DNA of 64,000 nucleotides from Salinicoccus cyprini (GTDB lineage Bacteria; Bacillota; Bacilli; Staphylococcales; Salinicoccaceae): positions 930,001-994,000 of the forward strand of contig NZ_VMSJ01000001.1 of assembly GCF_007713705.1 (NCBI RefSeq). The letters are read 5' to 3'. Positions 10,683-19,570 of this stretch are shown here, piece after piece; position 1 is the stretch's first letter; each line of letters starts with the position of its first letter. Under the pieces are notes generated by a model, which saw only the letters and a program-made list of their open reading frames with translations, did not search any database and was not told the DNA's origin. The translations under genes and the position numbers were made by a program.

Positions 10683-11868
10683 AGTATCTATGCTCCTGCT
10701 TGAGTTCGAGCAGCCTTGTTTTGAGCTCTTCTTCCATGTGTACAAGTTCACGCTCGGCAGCCTGCCTTTTCTGTGAACCTTCCTGCTGTATTCTCAATGT
10801 TTCCTCGATGGTCGTCACCAGGTTATCCTGGGTTGTCTTCAATGTCTCGATATCAACAATGCCTCTTTCATTCTCCTGGGCAGTCCGGATGGAATTCTGC
10901 TTGAGCATCTCGGAGTTTTTGGTCAGCAGATCATTGGTCGTATTTGTGACAGCCTGCTGTGCCTGGGAAGCCGATTCCTGACGAAGCAGGGTGAGGGCGA
11001 TCGCCATCTGGTTTTTCCACAGCGGTATGCTGGTCAGTATGGAGCTTTGGATCTTTTCGGCCAGTGTCTGGTTGATATTCTGAATCATCCTGATCTGTGG
11101 TGCAGACTGGAGTGTAATCTGTCTGGAAAGTTTAAGATCGTGCACTCTTTTTTCCAGACGGTTGATATACTGCATCATATCGTTGACTTCCTGCACATGC
11201 ATCTGGTTGCTGGATTGTTCAGCCTTGCTTCTCAATTGTGGCAAAGTCTCATTTTCAAGCTCCTGTTTTTTCATTTCAGCAGCAGCAATGTAGATATTGA
11301 TTGCATCGAAGTAGTCTTTGTTCTGATCGTACAGCTTATCGAGCAGATGCACATCCTTGACAAGCACTTCCTTGGCATGCTCGAGCTGGATGCTGATGCG
11401 ATCCACTTGTGAAGCGACACTCTGGTGTTTCGAAATCAGTTCATTCACCGATTTTTTAACCCTTCTGAACAGACGGTTGAATATATTCTTCTTCTCCTTG
11501 GAAAGTTCATCCGGATCGATTTCCTTCAACTTCTTCATCAGGCTCTCCAATGTATCCCCGATTGGACCTACATCCTTCGACTGTACTTCATTCAGCATCT
11601 GATGGGAAAATTTCGAGAGTGCCTGCTGGGCGTTGGCCCCGTATTGTATCAGAGCATCGTTATTCAGAGGTTCTATCTTATCTTTGATTTCTGTAATTCT
11701 TTTCAGATCCTCTTCGCTGAACCGCTCCTGATAAGTCGTCAGTGCATCCTGCTGCTGACTCTCGGCCATGGCCACTTCCGGCTCGGGAATCAGTTCATTC
11801 TTTTCATCCACGGAAGAAAATGGATCTGACAGAAGCTGTTCTTTCAACTTATTTTCCTCTTTCATCAT
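10681..11868 (-). CDS. TelA-like (toxic anion resistance family) protein
   Basis: Soluble, strongly helical protein of 395 aa in the TelA/KlaA/YceH family, named for tellurite resistance but of unsettled biochemical role. Recognisable are IQYGANAQQALSKFS near residue 75, DVGPIGDTLESLMKKLKEIDPDEL near 100-125, and the central IPLWKNQMAIALTLLRQ motif. Much of the rest is predicted coiled coil. GTG 11874 also opens the frame, but AGAGG sits 5 nt before ATG 11868. It overlaps the 3' end of the upstream xpaC-like gene by about 20 nt, so the two are cotranscribed and probably work together at the membrane, as in Bacillus and Staphylococcus. Confidence 0.87.
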   Translation of the reverse strand: MMKEENKLKEQLLSDPFSSVDEKNELIPEPEVAMAESQQQDALTTYQERFSEEDLKRITEIKDKIEPLNNDALIQYGANAQQALSKFSHQMLNEVQSKDVGPIGDTLESLMKKLKEIDPDELSKEKKNIFNRLFRRVKKSVNELISKHQSVASQVDRISIQLEHAKEVLVKDVHLLDKLYDQNKDYFDAINIYIAAAEMKKQELENETLPQLRSKAEQSSNQMHVQEVNDMMQYINRLEKRVHDLKLSRQITLQSAPQIRMIQNINQTLAEKIQSSILTSIPLWKNQMAIALTLLRQESASQAQQAVTNTTNDLLTKNSEMLKQNSIRTAQENERGIVDIETLKTTQDNLVTTIEETLRIQQEGSQKRQAAERELVHMEEELKTRLLELKQEHRY

Positions 11869-12577
11869 CTTCACCTCTGTTTTGGTATACGGGTTCTTTC
11901 TCTTTTTTACGGAGCTTCACTTTCTGTTCATCCAGCGTGTTGTCGAGTTTCATGGTGGATGTGCTGCGCTTCCTGTTCAGCTTTATGAAGTCCTTTTCAA
12001 CTTCCAGTGCCTGATAGCTGTTCTTGTTCATGGATGACAGGTTGCTCTGTATCGTCCGTTTCAATTCGAGCAGTGAAATTCTCGTTTCATGCAGTTTGAC
12101 CTTCTCCTCCTTGGTCTTGCCGGGCATCTTATAGAGGAACAGATACTGCTCAATCGTATTTACTGCAGAATCAAGATTCGAGTGGAAAAACTGCTGGATA
12201 TTGAAAAACAGTTTAGGATCATTCTCAACTGTCTGATACACAGTCCGGACAAGGCGGTTGATATCATATATCAGACGCGCGTCCTTCAACGTTCTTACAT
12301 TCTTGTAACTCTGCCTCAGCCGCTTTATTTTCTCTCTTGCTTCCGCCAGCTGGGCTTTGACGTAGCGATATTCACTTTTGGTGATTCCCATCTTCTGCAG
12401 CTGGGAATTGAGAGTGATCGACTGGGTAGGGAAGTAGGCCGCAAAAAAACCACCTGCTGCAATCATCGTATCGAACACCAGATGAATATCGAAAGCAATC
12501 ATTGAGAACATGCCGGCCACGACGGCAACCGGAACGGAAACTAATGATGCAAACCAGTGTGATATATTATTCTTCAT
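11849..12577 (-). CDS. XpaC-like membrane protein
   Basis: Protein of 242 aa related to XpaC, called a 5-bromo-4-chloroindolyl phosphate hydrolysis protein after a chromogenic phenotype; the true activity is unknown. Two adjacent hydrophobic segments lie near the N-terminus (about residues 8-50: VSVPVAVVAGMFSMIAF, then FDTMIAAGGFFAAYF). A long helical, basic cytoplasmic domain follows. The gene is the first of a two-gene operon with the telA-like gene and is preceded by GAAGG. The pairing of xpaC and telA homologues is conserved in Firmicutes (family knowledge). Confidence 0.8.
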   Translation of the reverse strand: MKNNISHWFASLVSVPVAVVAGMFSMIAFDIHLVFDTMIAAGGFFAAYFPTQSITLNSQLQKMGITKSEYRYVKAQLAEAREKIKRLRQSYKNVRTLKDARLIYDINRLVRTVYQTVENDPKLFFNIQQFFHSNLDSAVNTIEQYLFLYKMPGKTKEEKVKLHETRISLLELKRTIQSNLSSMNKNSYQALEVEKDFIKLNRKRSTSTMKLDNTLDEQKVKLRKKEKEPVYQNRGEDDERGK

Positions 12578-12602
12578 ATTTGAATTACACCTTCAGTCAG
12601 TA

Positions 12603-12872
12603 CTATTTGGTGACAAATCTGCCATTGCCATCTTCAAGAGGGATATTTTCGACGGTATAGTCGTCAACTCTTGAAGCAGGGGAGACACCTTGGATGATTT
12701 CCTGTACAAATTGATCGAGATCGGATGTTTCCCCGGTCGCCAGTATTTCCACATGGTCCTTTACGTTTGCTGCGTATCCGGTAATGTTCAGTCTGTCTGC
12801 CAAAGCTTTGGTCGAATATCTGAAACCGACGCCCTGGACATGACCAGAAACGCTAATCATTCTAGATTCCAT
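12603..12872 (-). CDS. acyP: Acylphosphatase
   Basis: Small enzyme (89 aa) that hydrolyses the carboxyl-phosphate bond of acylphosphates. The active-site loop VSGHVQGVGFRYSTKALAD contains the conserved phosphate-binding arginine, and the catalytic asparagine is in ITGYAANVKDHVEI. A TTG at 12881 also opens the frame; ATG 12872 with AGAGGTG upstream is the better start. It is transcribed divergently from msaA. Confidence 0.93.
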   Translation of the reverse strand: MESRMISVSGHVQGVGFRYSTKALADRLNITGYAANVKDHVEILATGETSDLDQFVQEIIQGVSPASRVDDYTVENIPLEDGNGRFVTK

Positions 12873-12892
12873 CTGCAACACCTCTTATACAT

Positions 12893-12922
12893 ATTATAGG
12901 ATTTTTAACTTGATAATGCGAA
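12893..12922 (-). promoter_or_regulatory. Putative promoter of acyP
   Basis: On the minus strand, TTCGCA (12917-12922) and TATAAT (12893-12898) are separated by 18 bp. It overlaps the divergent msaA promoter, so the two may interfere. Confidence 0.5.
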
Positions 12923-12939
12923 TTATACGCGTATATAAT
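12910..12939 (+). promoter_or_regulatory. Putative sigma-A promoter of msaA
   Basis: TTGATA (12910-12915) and TATAAT (12934-12939) are 18 bp apart. The spacer contains a perfect 12-bp palindrome TATACGCGTATA (12924-12935), which could be an operator. Confidence 0.55.
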
Positions 12940-12973
12940 ACTTATATTATCAAAAGCGAATGGAGTTTTTAAA

Positions 12974-13264
12974 ATGCTTAGTATTGTCATACTCAAAGCG
13001 GATTATGAAGGCTGGTGGCTTTTTGAGGGTTGGCAAGATAATATCATCAGACAGTACAGCTACGACTCGGAAAAAGACATGCGCGAGGCGTATGCCGAGG
13101 TGAAGCAGCAGATGGGGGAGAAGTTTCATTCTTCCAAAGATGGAAAATACAGACTTACTGCCTACTTCAATGGCTGCGAACTTGAATATTGTGATGACTG
13201 TGATGAAGATCTTCAGATATACTATACACCGATGATGATTAAAAATGATGAATTATTTGTATAA
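12974..13264 (+). CDS. msaA: DUF1033 family protein, MsaA-like
   Basis: Protein of 96 aa with the DUF1033 pattern (KADYEGWWLFEGW near the start; FNGCELEYCDDCDEDLQ near residues 70-86). Its position directly upstream of a cspA gene matches the S. aureus msaA-cspA (msaABCR) locus, implicated in control of SarA, biofilm and capsule. The clustered cysteines and acidic residues (CELEYCDDCDED) look suited to metal binding, but that is inference. GGAG lies 10 nt before the ATG. About 180 bp containing a strong cspA promoter follows. Confidence 0.75.
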   Translation: MLSIVILKADYEGWWLFEGWQDNIIRQYSYDSEKDMREAYAEVKQQMGEKFHSSKDGKYRLTAYFNGCELEYCDDCDEDLQIYYTPMMIKNDELFV

Positions 13265-13312
13265 TATTATTAGAATATTCATAAAAAATTTACAAAACTT
13301 ACAAAGAATCGT

Positions 13313-13341
13313 TTGCAAATGCAGTAATTTTGCAGTATAAT
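13313..13341 (+). promoter_or_regulatory. Strong sigma-A promoter of cspA
   Basis: TTGCAA (13313-13318) and a perfect TATAAT (13336-13341) are separated by 17 bp. Transcription would start near 13348. Confidence 0.85.
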
Positions 13342-13347
13342 TGACGT

Positions 13348-13446
13348 ATCAATAAGTATTCTCTATTTAAGCAATTGTATGTACCATACAGTTCTTATCC
13401 ATGTAGTTTATGCATATTGAATTATCGTCTTTGGAGGATTTAATTA
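13348..13446 (+). promoter_or_regulatory. Long 5' untranslated leader of cspA
   Basis: About 100 nt of AT-rich leader lies between the predicted transcription start and the cspA ATG. Long structured leaders are typical of cold-shock genes and act as RNA thermoswitches or antitermination targets. No fold was computed here; the role is inferred from position and family. Confidence 0.5.
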
Positions 13447-13647
13447 ATGAAACAAGGTACAGTAAAATGGTTCAATGCAGAAAAAGGTTTTGGCTTCATC
13501 GAAATCGAGGGTGAAAACGACGTATTCGTACACTTCTCCGCGATCAACCAAGAAGGTTACAAATCTCTTGAAGAAGGTCAATCAGTAGAATTCGAAGTAG
13601 TTGAAGGCGACCGCGGCCCACAAGCTGCAAACGTTGTTAAACTATAA
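13447..13647 (+). CDS. cspA: Cold-shock protein CspA
   Basis: Single OB-fold nucleic-acid chaperone of 66 aa. The RNP1-like [10 protein letters not shown] and RNP2-like VFVHFSAI motifs are intact. In S. aureus the orthologue (also called MsaB) binds RNA and regulates capsule and biofilm. GGAGG is placed 9 nt before the ATG. It is expressed from its own strong promoter and followed by a hairpin terminator. Confidence 0.98.
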   Translation: MKQGTVKWFNAEKGFGFIEIEGENDVFVHFSAINQEGYKSLEEGQSVEFEVVEGDRGPQAANVVKL

Positions 13648-13683
13648 TATAAATCTATTTATGGGTTAAATCGATTTGTATCA

Positions 13684-13713
13684 TAAAAACCTGGGTCTCG
13701 GCCCAGGTTTTTT
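13684..13713 (+). terminator. Terminator of cspA
   Basis: AAAACCTGGG and CCCAGGTTTT form a stem around a 6-nt loop, followed by a T run. Confidence 0.92.
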
Positions 13714-13726
13714 AAGTGCAATTATA

Positions 13727-13755
13727 AAAGGAGCGCCTTATGGCGCTCCTTTTTT
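13727..13755 (-). terminator. Terminator of the lysine operon
   Basis: AAAAGGAGCGCC and GGCGCTCCTTTT form a stem with a 4-nt loop. It overlaps the lysA stop codon. The T run is longer on the plus side, so it can act in both directions. Confidence 0.85.
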
Positions 13756-15016
13756 ATTTAATATCATTCTGAATCAGCTGTTCGAGGCTCTGCCTTCTGA
13801 TGATTTCCCTGACATTGTCCCTGCTCGTGAAGATGACAGCCGGTTTCATCATCTGGTTGTAGTTTGATGCCATCGAATAATGGTAGGCACCTGTTGTTTT
13901 CACAGCAACGAGATCACCTCGGCGGATATCTTCAGGCAGGGCGGCATTTTTTCGTACAATGTCGCCGGATTCGCACAGCTTGCCGACAACATTGGCATTC
14001 ATGGACTGATTTTTATTTTCTTTTACAGTCACCACTTCATATTCAGCGCCGTAGAGTGGGGTGCGGATATGATCGCTCATGCCGCCATCGACCGATACAT
14101 AGCGTGAAACGCCGGGGATATCCTTCACAACGCCGACTTCATACAGCGTAATACCTGCTTCTGCGACGATGGAACGACCAGGTTCTATCATGATGTGTGG
14201 GAGGGGGATGTCGTATTCGGCGGATAGTGCCTTCAGCCTGCTGATGATGTTGGCAAAGCCTTTTTCAATCGGATAGCGTGTGTCCACTTCCGTATATCGG
14301 ACACCGTAGCCTCCGCCCATATTCAGAATCTCTATGTCGATGCCGGACTTGGAAAGCCATTCGAATACCACATCAAGCGCCTTCAGGAACGGGCCTTCCT
14401 CATCAATCTGTGACCCAAGGTGGTAATGCACACCTTTGAAATTCAGATTTCGGCTGTTCTTGATTGCTGTAATTGCTTCAAGCGCCGTACCGTTATGAAT
14501 GGACAGACCGAATTTGCTGTCCTCCTGGCCAGTCTGTATGTATGAATGCGTATTGACGTCAATTCCTGGATTGATGCGCAGCAGAACATCCACAGGCTGA
14601 TCTGCCAGCTGGTCGAGCAGTGCCACTTCGTCCATGGCATCAACGACAAAAAGACCGATGCCCACATCAAGCGCGTAACTGATTTCCTCTGCTGTCTTGT
14701 TGTTGCCGTGGAAATGGATATGGGAAGCCGGAAAGCCTGCCTGGATTGCTGTATACAGCTCGCCTCGGGATACGACATCAAGTTTCATATCTTCTTCCTG
14801 CAGCAGTTTGACCATCTGTACAGAGGTGAAGGCTTTAGATGCATAGGAGATGGAGTAGTCGAGTGATTCCTGTTCGAATACACTGTGATATTTGCGGCAT
14901 TGGCTGCGGATCCCATCTTCGTCATACACAAACAGTGGCGTGCCGTACTGCTCTGCAAGTTGATTCAGAGCATGTCCATTCATATGAAGTTCATTATTGA
15001 TATATTCGAGTGTCAT
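13754..15016 (-). CDS. lysA: Diaminopimelate decarboxylase
   Basis: Final enzyme of lysine synthesis, converting meso-diaminopimelate to L-lysine with PLP. The N-terminal alanine-racemase-like barrel carries the PLP lysine at about K61 in ISYASKAF; the phosphate-binding MGGGYGVRY, the EPGRSIVAEAG motif and the active-site CESGD of the C-terminal domain are all present. At 420 aa it is full length. GGTGATTTTAA precedes ATG 15016, and the gene overlaps the alr2 3' end by 23 nt. It is the last gene of the eight-gene operon running from lysC. Confidence 0.97.
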   Translation of the reverse strand: MTLEYINNELHMNGHALNQLAEQYGTPLFVYDEDGIRSQCRKYHSVFEQESLDYSISYASKAFTSVQMVKLLQEEDMKLDVVSRGELYTAIQAGFPASHIHFHGNNKTAEEISYALDVGIGLFVVDAMDEVALLDQLADQPVDVLLRINPGIDVNTHSYIQTGQEDSKFGLSIHNGTALEAITAIKNSRNLNFKGVHYHLGSQIDEEGPFLKALDVVFEWLSKSGIDIEILNMGGGYGVRYTEVDTRYPIEKGFANIISRLKALSAEYDIPLPHIMIEPGRSIVAEAGITLYEVGVVKDIPGVSRYVSVDGGMSDHIRTPLYGAEYEVVTVKENKNQSMNANVVGKLCESGDIVRKNAALPEDIRRGDLVAVKTTGAYHYSMASNYNQMMKPAVIFTSRDNVREIIRRQSLEQLIQNDIK

Positions 15017-16082
15017 TTAAAATCACCTTTTTTAGAGAATTATAGTTCAACGCACCCAGCTGCTCGGAGTTTGCCCCGACACCCAAAGCAGTAAATTTGT
15101 CGATTCTGAGATCACTGCCATATAGGATGACTTCATCTTCCATAGTCACTTCGTCATCCACTTCCACAATCATATGGCTCATCATCAGTGCCTTTATCGG
15201 ATAGCGCCTGCCATTGATCAGGCAGTCGAATGCAGCACGTTTTCTTAATATGCCGTCCCCATATCCTATATCCACCACCGCAATCATTGTGTCGCGCTCC
15301 GGACAGTAGCTGCCGCCGTAACCGCACTTTTGACTGGCGGAAAGATTCCTCAGCTGGACGATTGACGCTTTCAGCGTCATGCTCTGTACATAGTCTGAAG
15401 CAGGCAGGCTGGCATAGGGGCGGGAACCGTATAGTGCGATGCCGAGCCTGAGATGCGTATGTCCTCCGAGCAGGCCATCACGTGCGAAGCTGGCACTGTT
15501 CTGCGCATGGATATATTTGAAATGGCGACCCGTAGCCATGACTTCCGAAAGGAGATCGAGCCACATTTTTCTTTCCACTTCGTACTCTTCCATATCCAGC
15601 TCATCGGCATAGCCGAAGTGTGTCCATACCCCGGCCATATCGGCTCTGTTATAAGGCGGCAGGGCGCAGTTGTCATTGATCACTTCCACCATTTCAGAGG
15701 CATCTTCAAAGCCGGATCGGTTGAAAAGTCCGGCATATTCCAAATGAACGCTGATACCGGTGAGTTCTTCTCTGTATTTATAGTAGTATTCGAGAGAGGG
15801 GAGTGTGATATGGAAATCGTTGCTTCTGACCGACTCGAAATCATATGTCGGGTTCATCAGAAAAATCATTGCATCGGGTGCCATTTCCCTGATGGTGCGT
15901 GCCTCATCCATCGATGTGGTCGCGAATGAATGGATGCCGGCCTCAAGAAATGCACTGACGGAAAACTCCAGACCATGATTGTATGCATTGTTTTTGACAA
16001 CCGCGATGACATCCTCGCCGCCGGTGGATGCTTTTGCTGTCTGTATGAATTGTGCTCTGTCAATAATGAGTGTACCGCCCAT
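14994..16082 (-). CDS. alr2: Second alanine racemase, Alr2 type
   Basis: PLP-dependent fold-III racemase of about 362 aa. The PLP-lysine segment reads AVVKNNAYNHGLEF, where canonical alanine racemases have AVVKANAYGHG; the same KNNAY variant is in S. aureus Alr2 as I recall it. The catalytic tyrosine region (CGYGGSYCPERD) and DIGYGDGILR are present. ATG 16091 also opens the frame; ATG 16082 has better spacing to AGGAAG. It lies between the deacetylase and lysA genes as in S. aureus, which suggests a role tied to lysine or D-amino-acid supply. True substrate specificity cannot be read from sequence. Confidence 0.88.
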   Translation of the reverse strand: MGGTLIIDRAQFIQTAKASTGGEDVIAVVKNNAYNHGLEFSVSAFLEAGIHSFATTSMDEARTIREMAPDAMIFLMNPTYDFESVRSNDFHITLPSLEYYYKYREELTGISVHLEYAGLFNRSGFEDASEMVEVINDNCALPPYNRADMAGVWTHFGYADELDMEEYEVERKMWLDLLSEVMATGRHFKYIHAQNSASFARDGLLGGHTHLRLGIALYGSRPYASLPASDYVQSMTLKASIVQLRNLSASQKCGYGGSYCPERDTMIAVVDIGYGDGILRKRAAFDCLINGRRYPIKALMMSHMIVEVDDEVTMEDEVILYGSDLRIDKFTALGVGANSEQLGALNYNSLKKVILNDTRIYQ

Positions 16083-16098
16083 TCCATTCACTTCCTTT

Positions 16099-17235
16099 TT
16101 ATATTTCGTTCATCAGTGCTTCGTAGTAATCGGCTACATCCATGAGTACTTTTTCGTCAAGATCGAATGCTGGTGTATGGAGACTGCTTGTAAACCCTTT
16201 TTCTTCATTCCGGCTTCCAAAGAAGACGAAATAGGATGGGGCCAGCCGGCTGTAGAAACTGAAGTCTTCACCAAATAGGTAGGGCTTGTCATTCTCCACT
16301 ACATCGAGTTCCAATGAGGAGAGTGCCGTTTCGACAGGACGCCTCAGTGTCTGGACATTCATGACCGGCGGGTAGCCTTCGTTGAAGGTGACTTCGACTT
16401 CCGATCCGAACAGCTCGGTGGCTGTCCTGGCCAGTGTGGACATTCTTGATTTGATGGTATCCAAGTCGCTCATTTCATATGTCCGTATCGTCCCCTCAAG
16501 GTAGCCGCGGCTCGCCACTGTATTGATAGCTTCACCGGCATTCAGGTTGCCGATATGGATGATGTTGCGGTTCAGTCCATTCAAATGGAAATGCTGCAGC
16601 TGCGTGAGCTGTGTTGCAATATGCAGCAGGGTTTCTATTGAAGATACACCTTCATGCTTTGCTGCGACATGTGCGGACGCGCCATTGATATGGAAACGGA
16701 ATTCTGTGGCACTTGCAGTAATCTCATCATCGCGGAGCACTACTTTGCCTTCATCCTCATTCGGCATCATATGAACACCGAATACAGCTTCAATATCCAT
16801 TTCAGGCTGCCAGGCATCAATCAGCTGGCTGGCACCAGCCGCTGTTTCCTCGGAAGGCTGGAACAGGAATATGACGTTGTGCGCAAGTTTTCCTTCATCA
16901 GCAAGCACTTTGCACCGTTTTGCGAAAAGCATGAGCGCAGTTGTGTGGCCATCATGCCCGCATGCATGCATGACGCCGTCGACTGTACTGCGATAGGGTA
17001 CATCATTCTCCTCATGGATCGGCAGGGCATCGATATCCGCCCTGTACGCGACCGTTCTTCCTGAATTGCCTTTTAGAAAGGCAACGGCCCCTGTTTTTAG
17101 AGGCCGTTCAAAAGGAATATCCATCTGTTTGAGAAAATCTATGATGTGTTCAGTCGTTCTGAATTCCTGCATGCTCAGTTCAGGATGCTGATGAAGTATC
17201 CGTCTGTGATGCGTGGCGAATTCCAGATCAGTCAT
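16099..17235 (-). CDS. dapL: N-acetyl-diaminopimelate deacetylase (M20 family)
   Basis: M20 metallo-amidohydrolase of 378 aa that removes the acetyl group from N-acetyl-LL-diaminopimelate in the acetylase branch of lysine synthesis. Metal-binding motifs are [10 protein letters not shown] (about residues 101-110), the catalytic-Glu region [10 protein letters not shown] and VFGVHMMPN. Its position directly after the tetrahydrodipicolinate acetyltransferase gene separates it from the general hippurate hydrolases of the same family. Its ATG overlaps the dapH stop by 8 nt in the sequence AATGACTGA. The gene name follows the Bacillus usage for this deacetylase; it is not the aminotransferase that shares the symbol. 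Confidence 0.88.
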   Translation of the reverse strand: MTDLEFATHHRRILHQHPELSMQEFRTTEHIIDFLKQMDIPFERPLKTGAVAFLKGNSGRTVAYRADIDALPIHEENDVPYRSTVDGVMHACGHDGHTTALMLFAKRCKVLADEGKLAHNVIFLFQPSEETAAGASQLIDAWQPEMDIEAVFGVHMMPNEDEGKVVLRDDEITASATEFRFHINGASAHVAAKHEGVSSIETLLHIATQLTQLQHFHLNGLNRNIIHIGNLNAGEAINTVASRGYLEGTIRTYEMSDLDTIKSRMSTLARTATELFGSEVEVTFNEGYPPVMNVQTLRRPVETALSSLELDVVENDKPYLFGEDFSFYSRLAPSYFVFFGSRNEEKGFTSSLHTPAFDLDEKVLMDVADYYEALMNEI

Positions 17236-17944
17236 TCAATCTCCTCAGTGCAGCAACAATCTCCTTCTTGGAGTTTTCGACGTCCTGCGCCTGTTTGATG
17301 ACTTTGGCTGGTGTGCCTGCGACGACAGCGCCTGCCGGTACATCTTCCGTGACAATGGCACCTGCAGCAACAATGGCACCTTTGCCGACAGTTATCCCTT
17401 CCAGAATGACAGCATTGGCACCAATCAGTACGTCATCTTCAATGACGACAGGGGATGCACTCGGTGGCTCTATGACACCGGCAAGTACTGAACCCGCACC
17501 GACATGGACGTTCTTGCCTGTCACTGCACGGCCACCGAGAGATGCGTTCATGTCGATCATGGTTCCTTCCCCGACGACTGCACCGATGTTGATTGTTGCG
17601 CCCATCATGACGACGGCGCCGTCTTCGATGACCGCATTTTCACGGATGAATGCGCCCGGCTCGATGCGTGCGTTGGTTTCCGACAGATCCTTCAATGGAA
17701 TGGCGGAATTTCTCCTGTCCATTTCGATCTCGATGTTTGTGATGATCTCGGCATTTTCTGCTTCGAATGCTTTCCAGTCAGCAAGATCTGCAAAAATCGT
17801 CTTTGAAGTTTCACTGCCGAAAACTTTGAGTGTTTCAGGGAACTGGACATTTTCAAAGTTGCCGTTGACGTACACCTTGACAGGTGTCACCTTGTGCGCG
17901 TCGCTGATGTATTGAATGATTTCTTCTGCTGTAAAATTTTCCAT
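17228..17944 (-). CDS. dapH: Tetrahydrodipicolinate N-acetyltransferase
   Basis: Acetyl-CoA-dependent enzyme (238 aa) that opens and acetylates tetrahydrodipicolinate. After an N-terminal alpha/beta domain, from about residue 88 the chain is a left-handed beta-helix of hexapeptide repeats ([20 protein letters not shown] and onward to [20 protein letters not shown]). In staphylococci the gene is also called dapD. It lies 4 nt from the dapB stop and is translationally coupled to the deacetylase gene downstream. Confidence 0.94.
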   Translation of the reverse strand: MENFTAEEIIQYISDAHKVTPVKVYVNGNFENVQFPETLKVFGSETSKTIFADLADWKAFEAENAEIITNIEIEMDRRNSAIPLKDLSETNARIEPGAFIRENAVIEDGAVVMMGATINIGAVVGEGTMIDMNASLGGRAVTGKNVHVGAGSVLAGVIEPPSASPVVIEDDVLIGANAVILEGITVGKGAIVAAGAIVTEDVPAGAVVAGTPAKVIKQAQDVENSKKEIVAALRRLND

Positions 17945-17948
17945 GAAC

Positions 17949-18677
17949 TTATCTCTCCTCGAATAGATTATTATAGTCGTAGAATCCGTCCGGCCGGTTG
18001 ACCAGAACTGCTGCTGCTTTCAGTGCACCATTGGCGAAGATCTCCTTAGATTGCGCCTGGTGGCTGATTTCGATGACCTCGTCATCCTTGGCGAAAATGC
18101 AATCGTGCGTACCGACGATGGAGCCGCCTCTGATGGCGCTGACACCGATTTCTTCTTTTCTACGTTTCTCATGCATACTGGACCGGTCGTACACCGGATA
18201 GCTGCCTTCCCGATGATCGAGGGCAGTATCCAGTAATTTTACCAGAGTCCCACTTGGCGCATCCACTTTTCTGTTGTGATGGCGTTCAACCATCTCAAGG
18301 TCGAAGTCCTCCAGCATGGTCAGCGCTTTTTTGAGCAGGCTGTTCATGACATGCACACCGTAGCTCATATTGGCACTGAAAAATACAGGCAGCGATGCAC
18401 TCTTTTCTTTCAGAACAGCGACAAGTTCTTCTTTTCTGCCTGTCGTTGCAATGACAAGGGGTGTTTTCACTCCACCTTCCAGAAGAGGCAGTATGAGATC
18501 CGGATGCGAAAAGTCGATGGCGACATCCGCCCCGGCTGCATCGATTGAATCGAATGCAGGATAGGGGGCAGTTGTATTGTCCCCAGCGATGACTCCGGCA
18601 ATTTCATATCCCGCTTCTTCAGCCAGTCTTGCTGTAATTCTATTCATTGTGCCGTAGCCGATAAGCAGTATTCTCAT
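17949..18677 (-). CDS. dapB: 4-Hydroxy-tetrahydrodipicolinate reductase
   Basis: NAD(P)H-dependent reductase of 242 aa forming tetrahydrodipicolinate. The N-terminal Rossmann fold begins [13 protein letters not shown]. The catalytic HH pair is in [17 protein letters not shown], and the substrate-binding [12 protein letters not shown] motif follows. The glycine loop reads GYGTMN in place of the GxxGxMG form of longer DapB proteins, as in the short staphylococcal type. It overlaps the dapA stop by 4 nt. Confidence 0.94.
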   Translation of the reverse strand: MRILLIGYGTMNRITARLAEEAGYEIAGVIAGDNTTAPYPAFDSIDAAGADVAIDFSHPDLILPLLEGGVKTPLVIATTGRKEELVAVLKEKSASLPVFFSANMSYGVHVMNSLLKKALTMLEDFDLEMVERHHNRKVDAPSGTLVKLLDTALDHREGSYPVYDRSSMHEKRRKEEIGVSAIRGGSIVGTHDCIFAKDDEVIEISHQAQSKEIFANGALKAAAVLVNRPDGFYDYNNLFEER

Positions 18678-19570
18678 ACGAACGAGCCCTCCCTGAATCT
18701 TCTCAGTGTCTCGACCACTTTATCATGCATTTCCGCTTCAAGTGGCACAAGGGGCAGTCTCAGTTCATATTTGCCGAAACCGAGTGCACTCGTCATCGCT
18801 TTTACGGGGATCGGATTGACATCCACCTGTACCGCTTCGATCATCGGCATCAGTCTGCTGAACTGTTCCGCAGCATCACTATTTCCTGCTTTGATGCTGT
18901 CATAGACACCCTGCAGTTCACCAGGGATGATGTTGCCGACTACGGAAATCAATCCTTTGCCGCCCAATCGGCAGAAGTCGTGCATATTGTCATCGTTTCC
19001 GCTGTATAGGGTGAAATTCTGACCTTTTGTCAGTTCAAGTACTTCCTTTGTATATTCCAGATCGCCTACAGCATCTTTCAATCCGACGATGTTTTCATGA
19101 CGGCTCAGCTTCTCGACAGTTCCAGGTTCTATCGTCATGCCTGTACGTCCTGGTACGTTATACAGGATAACCGGAAGATCTGTACTTTCTGCTGCCTGTA
19201 CAAAATGCTCATACAGGCCACGCTGGCTGCTTTTATTATAGTATGGGGTGATCAGCATCAGACCGTCCGCGCCGACCTCGGCAGCATACTGCGAATGTGC
19301 AATGGTTGTCCGTGTCGAATTGGTGCCGGTCCCTGCAATGACAGGTACACGGCCTGCGACTGTTTCCACTGCTGTTTTCAGCAGGCTGCGCATCTCTTCG
19401 CCATCCAGAGTAGGGGATTCGCCTGTAGTACCATTGATGATCAGCGCCTGTGCGTTGTTTTCAATCAGATATTCAATGTGTGCCCTGAATGCTGCATAAT
19501 CCACTGCATCGTCTGTAAATGGTGTGGTCATGGCTACACCGATACCTTCAAAAATCAAAATGTCATCCAT
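18674..19570 (-). CDS. dapA: 4-Hydroxy-tetrahydrodipicolinate synthase
   Basis: Class I aldolase (TIM barrel, 298 aa) that condenses pyruvate with aspartate semialdehyde. The Schiff-base lysine is K165 in IVGLKDAVGD; Tyr137 is in LYNVPGRT, and the NGTTGES loop (about 46-52) positions the substrate. GGAGAGGG precedes ATG 19570, which overlaps the asd stop by 8 nt. It is co-transcribed with asd upstream and dapB downstream. Confidence 0.96.
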   Translation of the reverse strand: MDDILIFEGIGVAMTTPFTDDAVDYAAFRAHIEYLIENNAQALIINGTTGESPTLDGEEMRSLLKTAVETVAGRVPVIAGTGTNSTRTTIAHSQYAAEVGADGLMLITPYYNKSSQRGLYEHFVQAAESTDLPVILYNVPGRTGMTIEPGTVEKLSRHENIVGLKDAVGDLEYTKEVLELTKGQNFTLYSGNDDNMHDFCRLGGKGLISVVGNIIPGELQGVYDSIKAGNSDAAEQFSRLMPMIEAVQVDVNPIPVKAMTSALGFGKYELRLPLVPLEAEMHDKVVETLRRFREGSFV

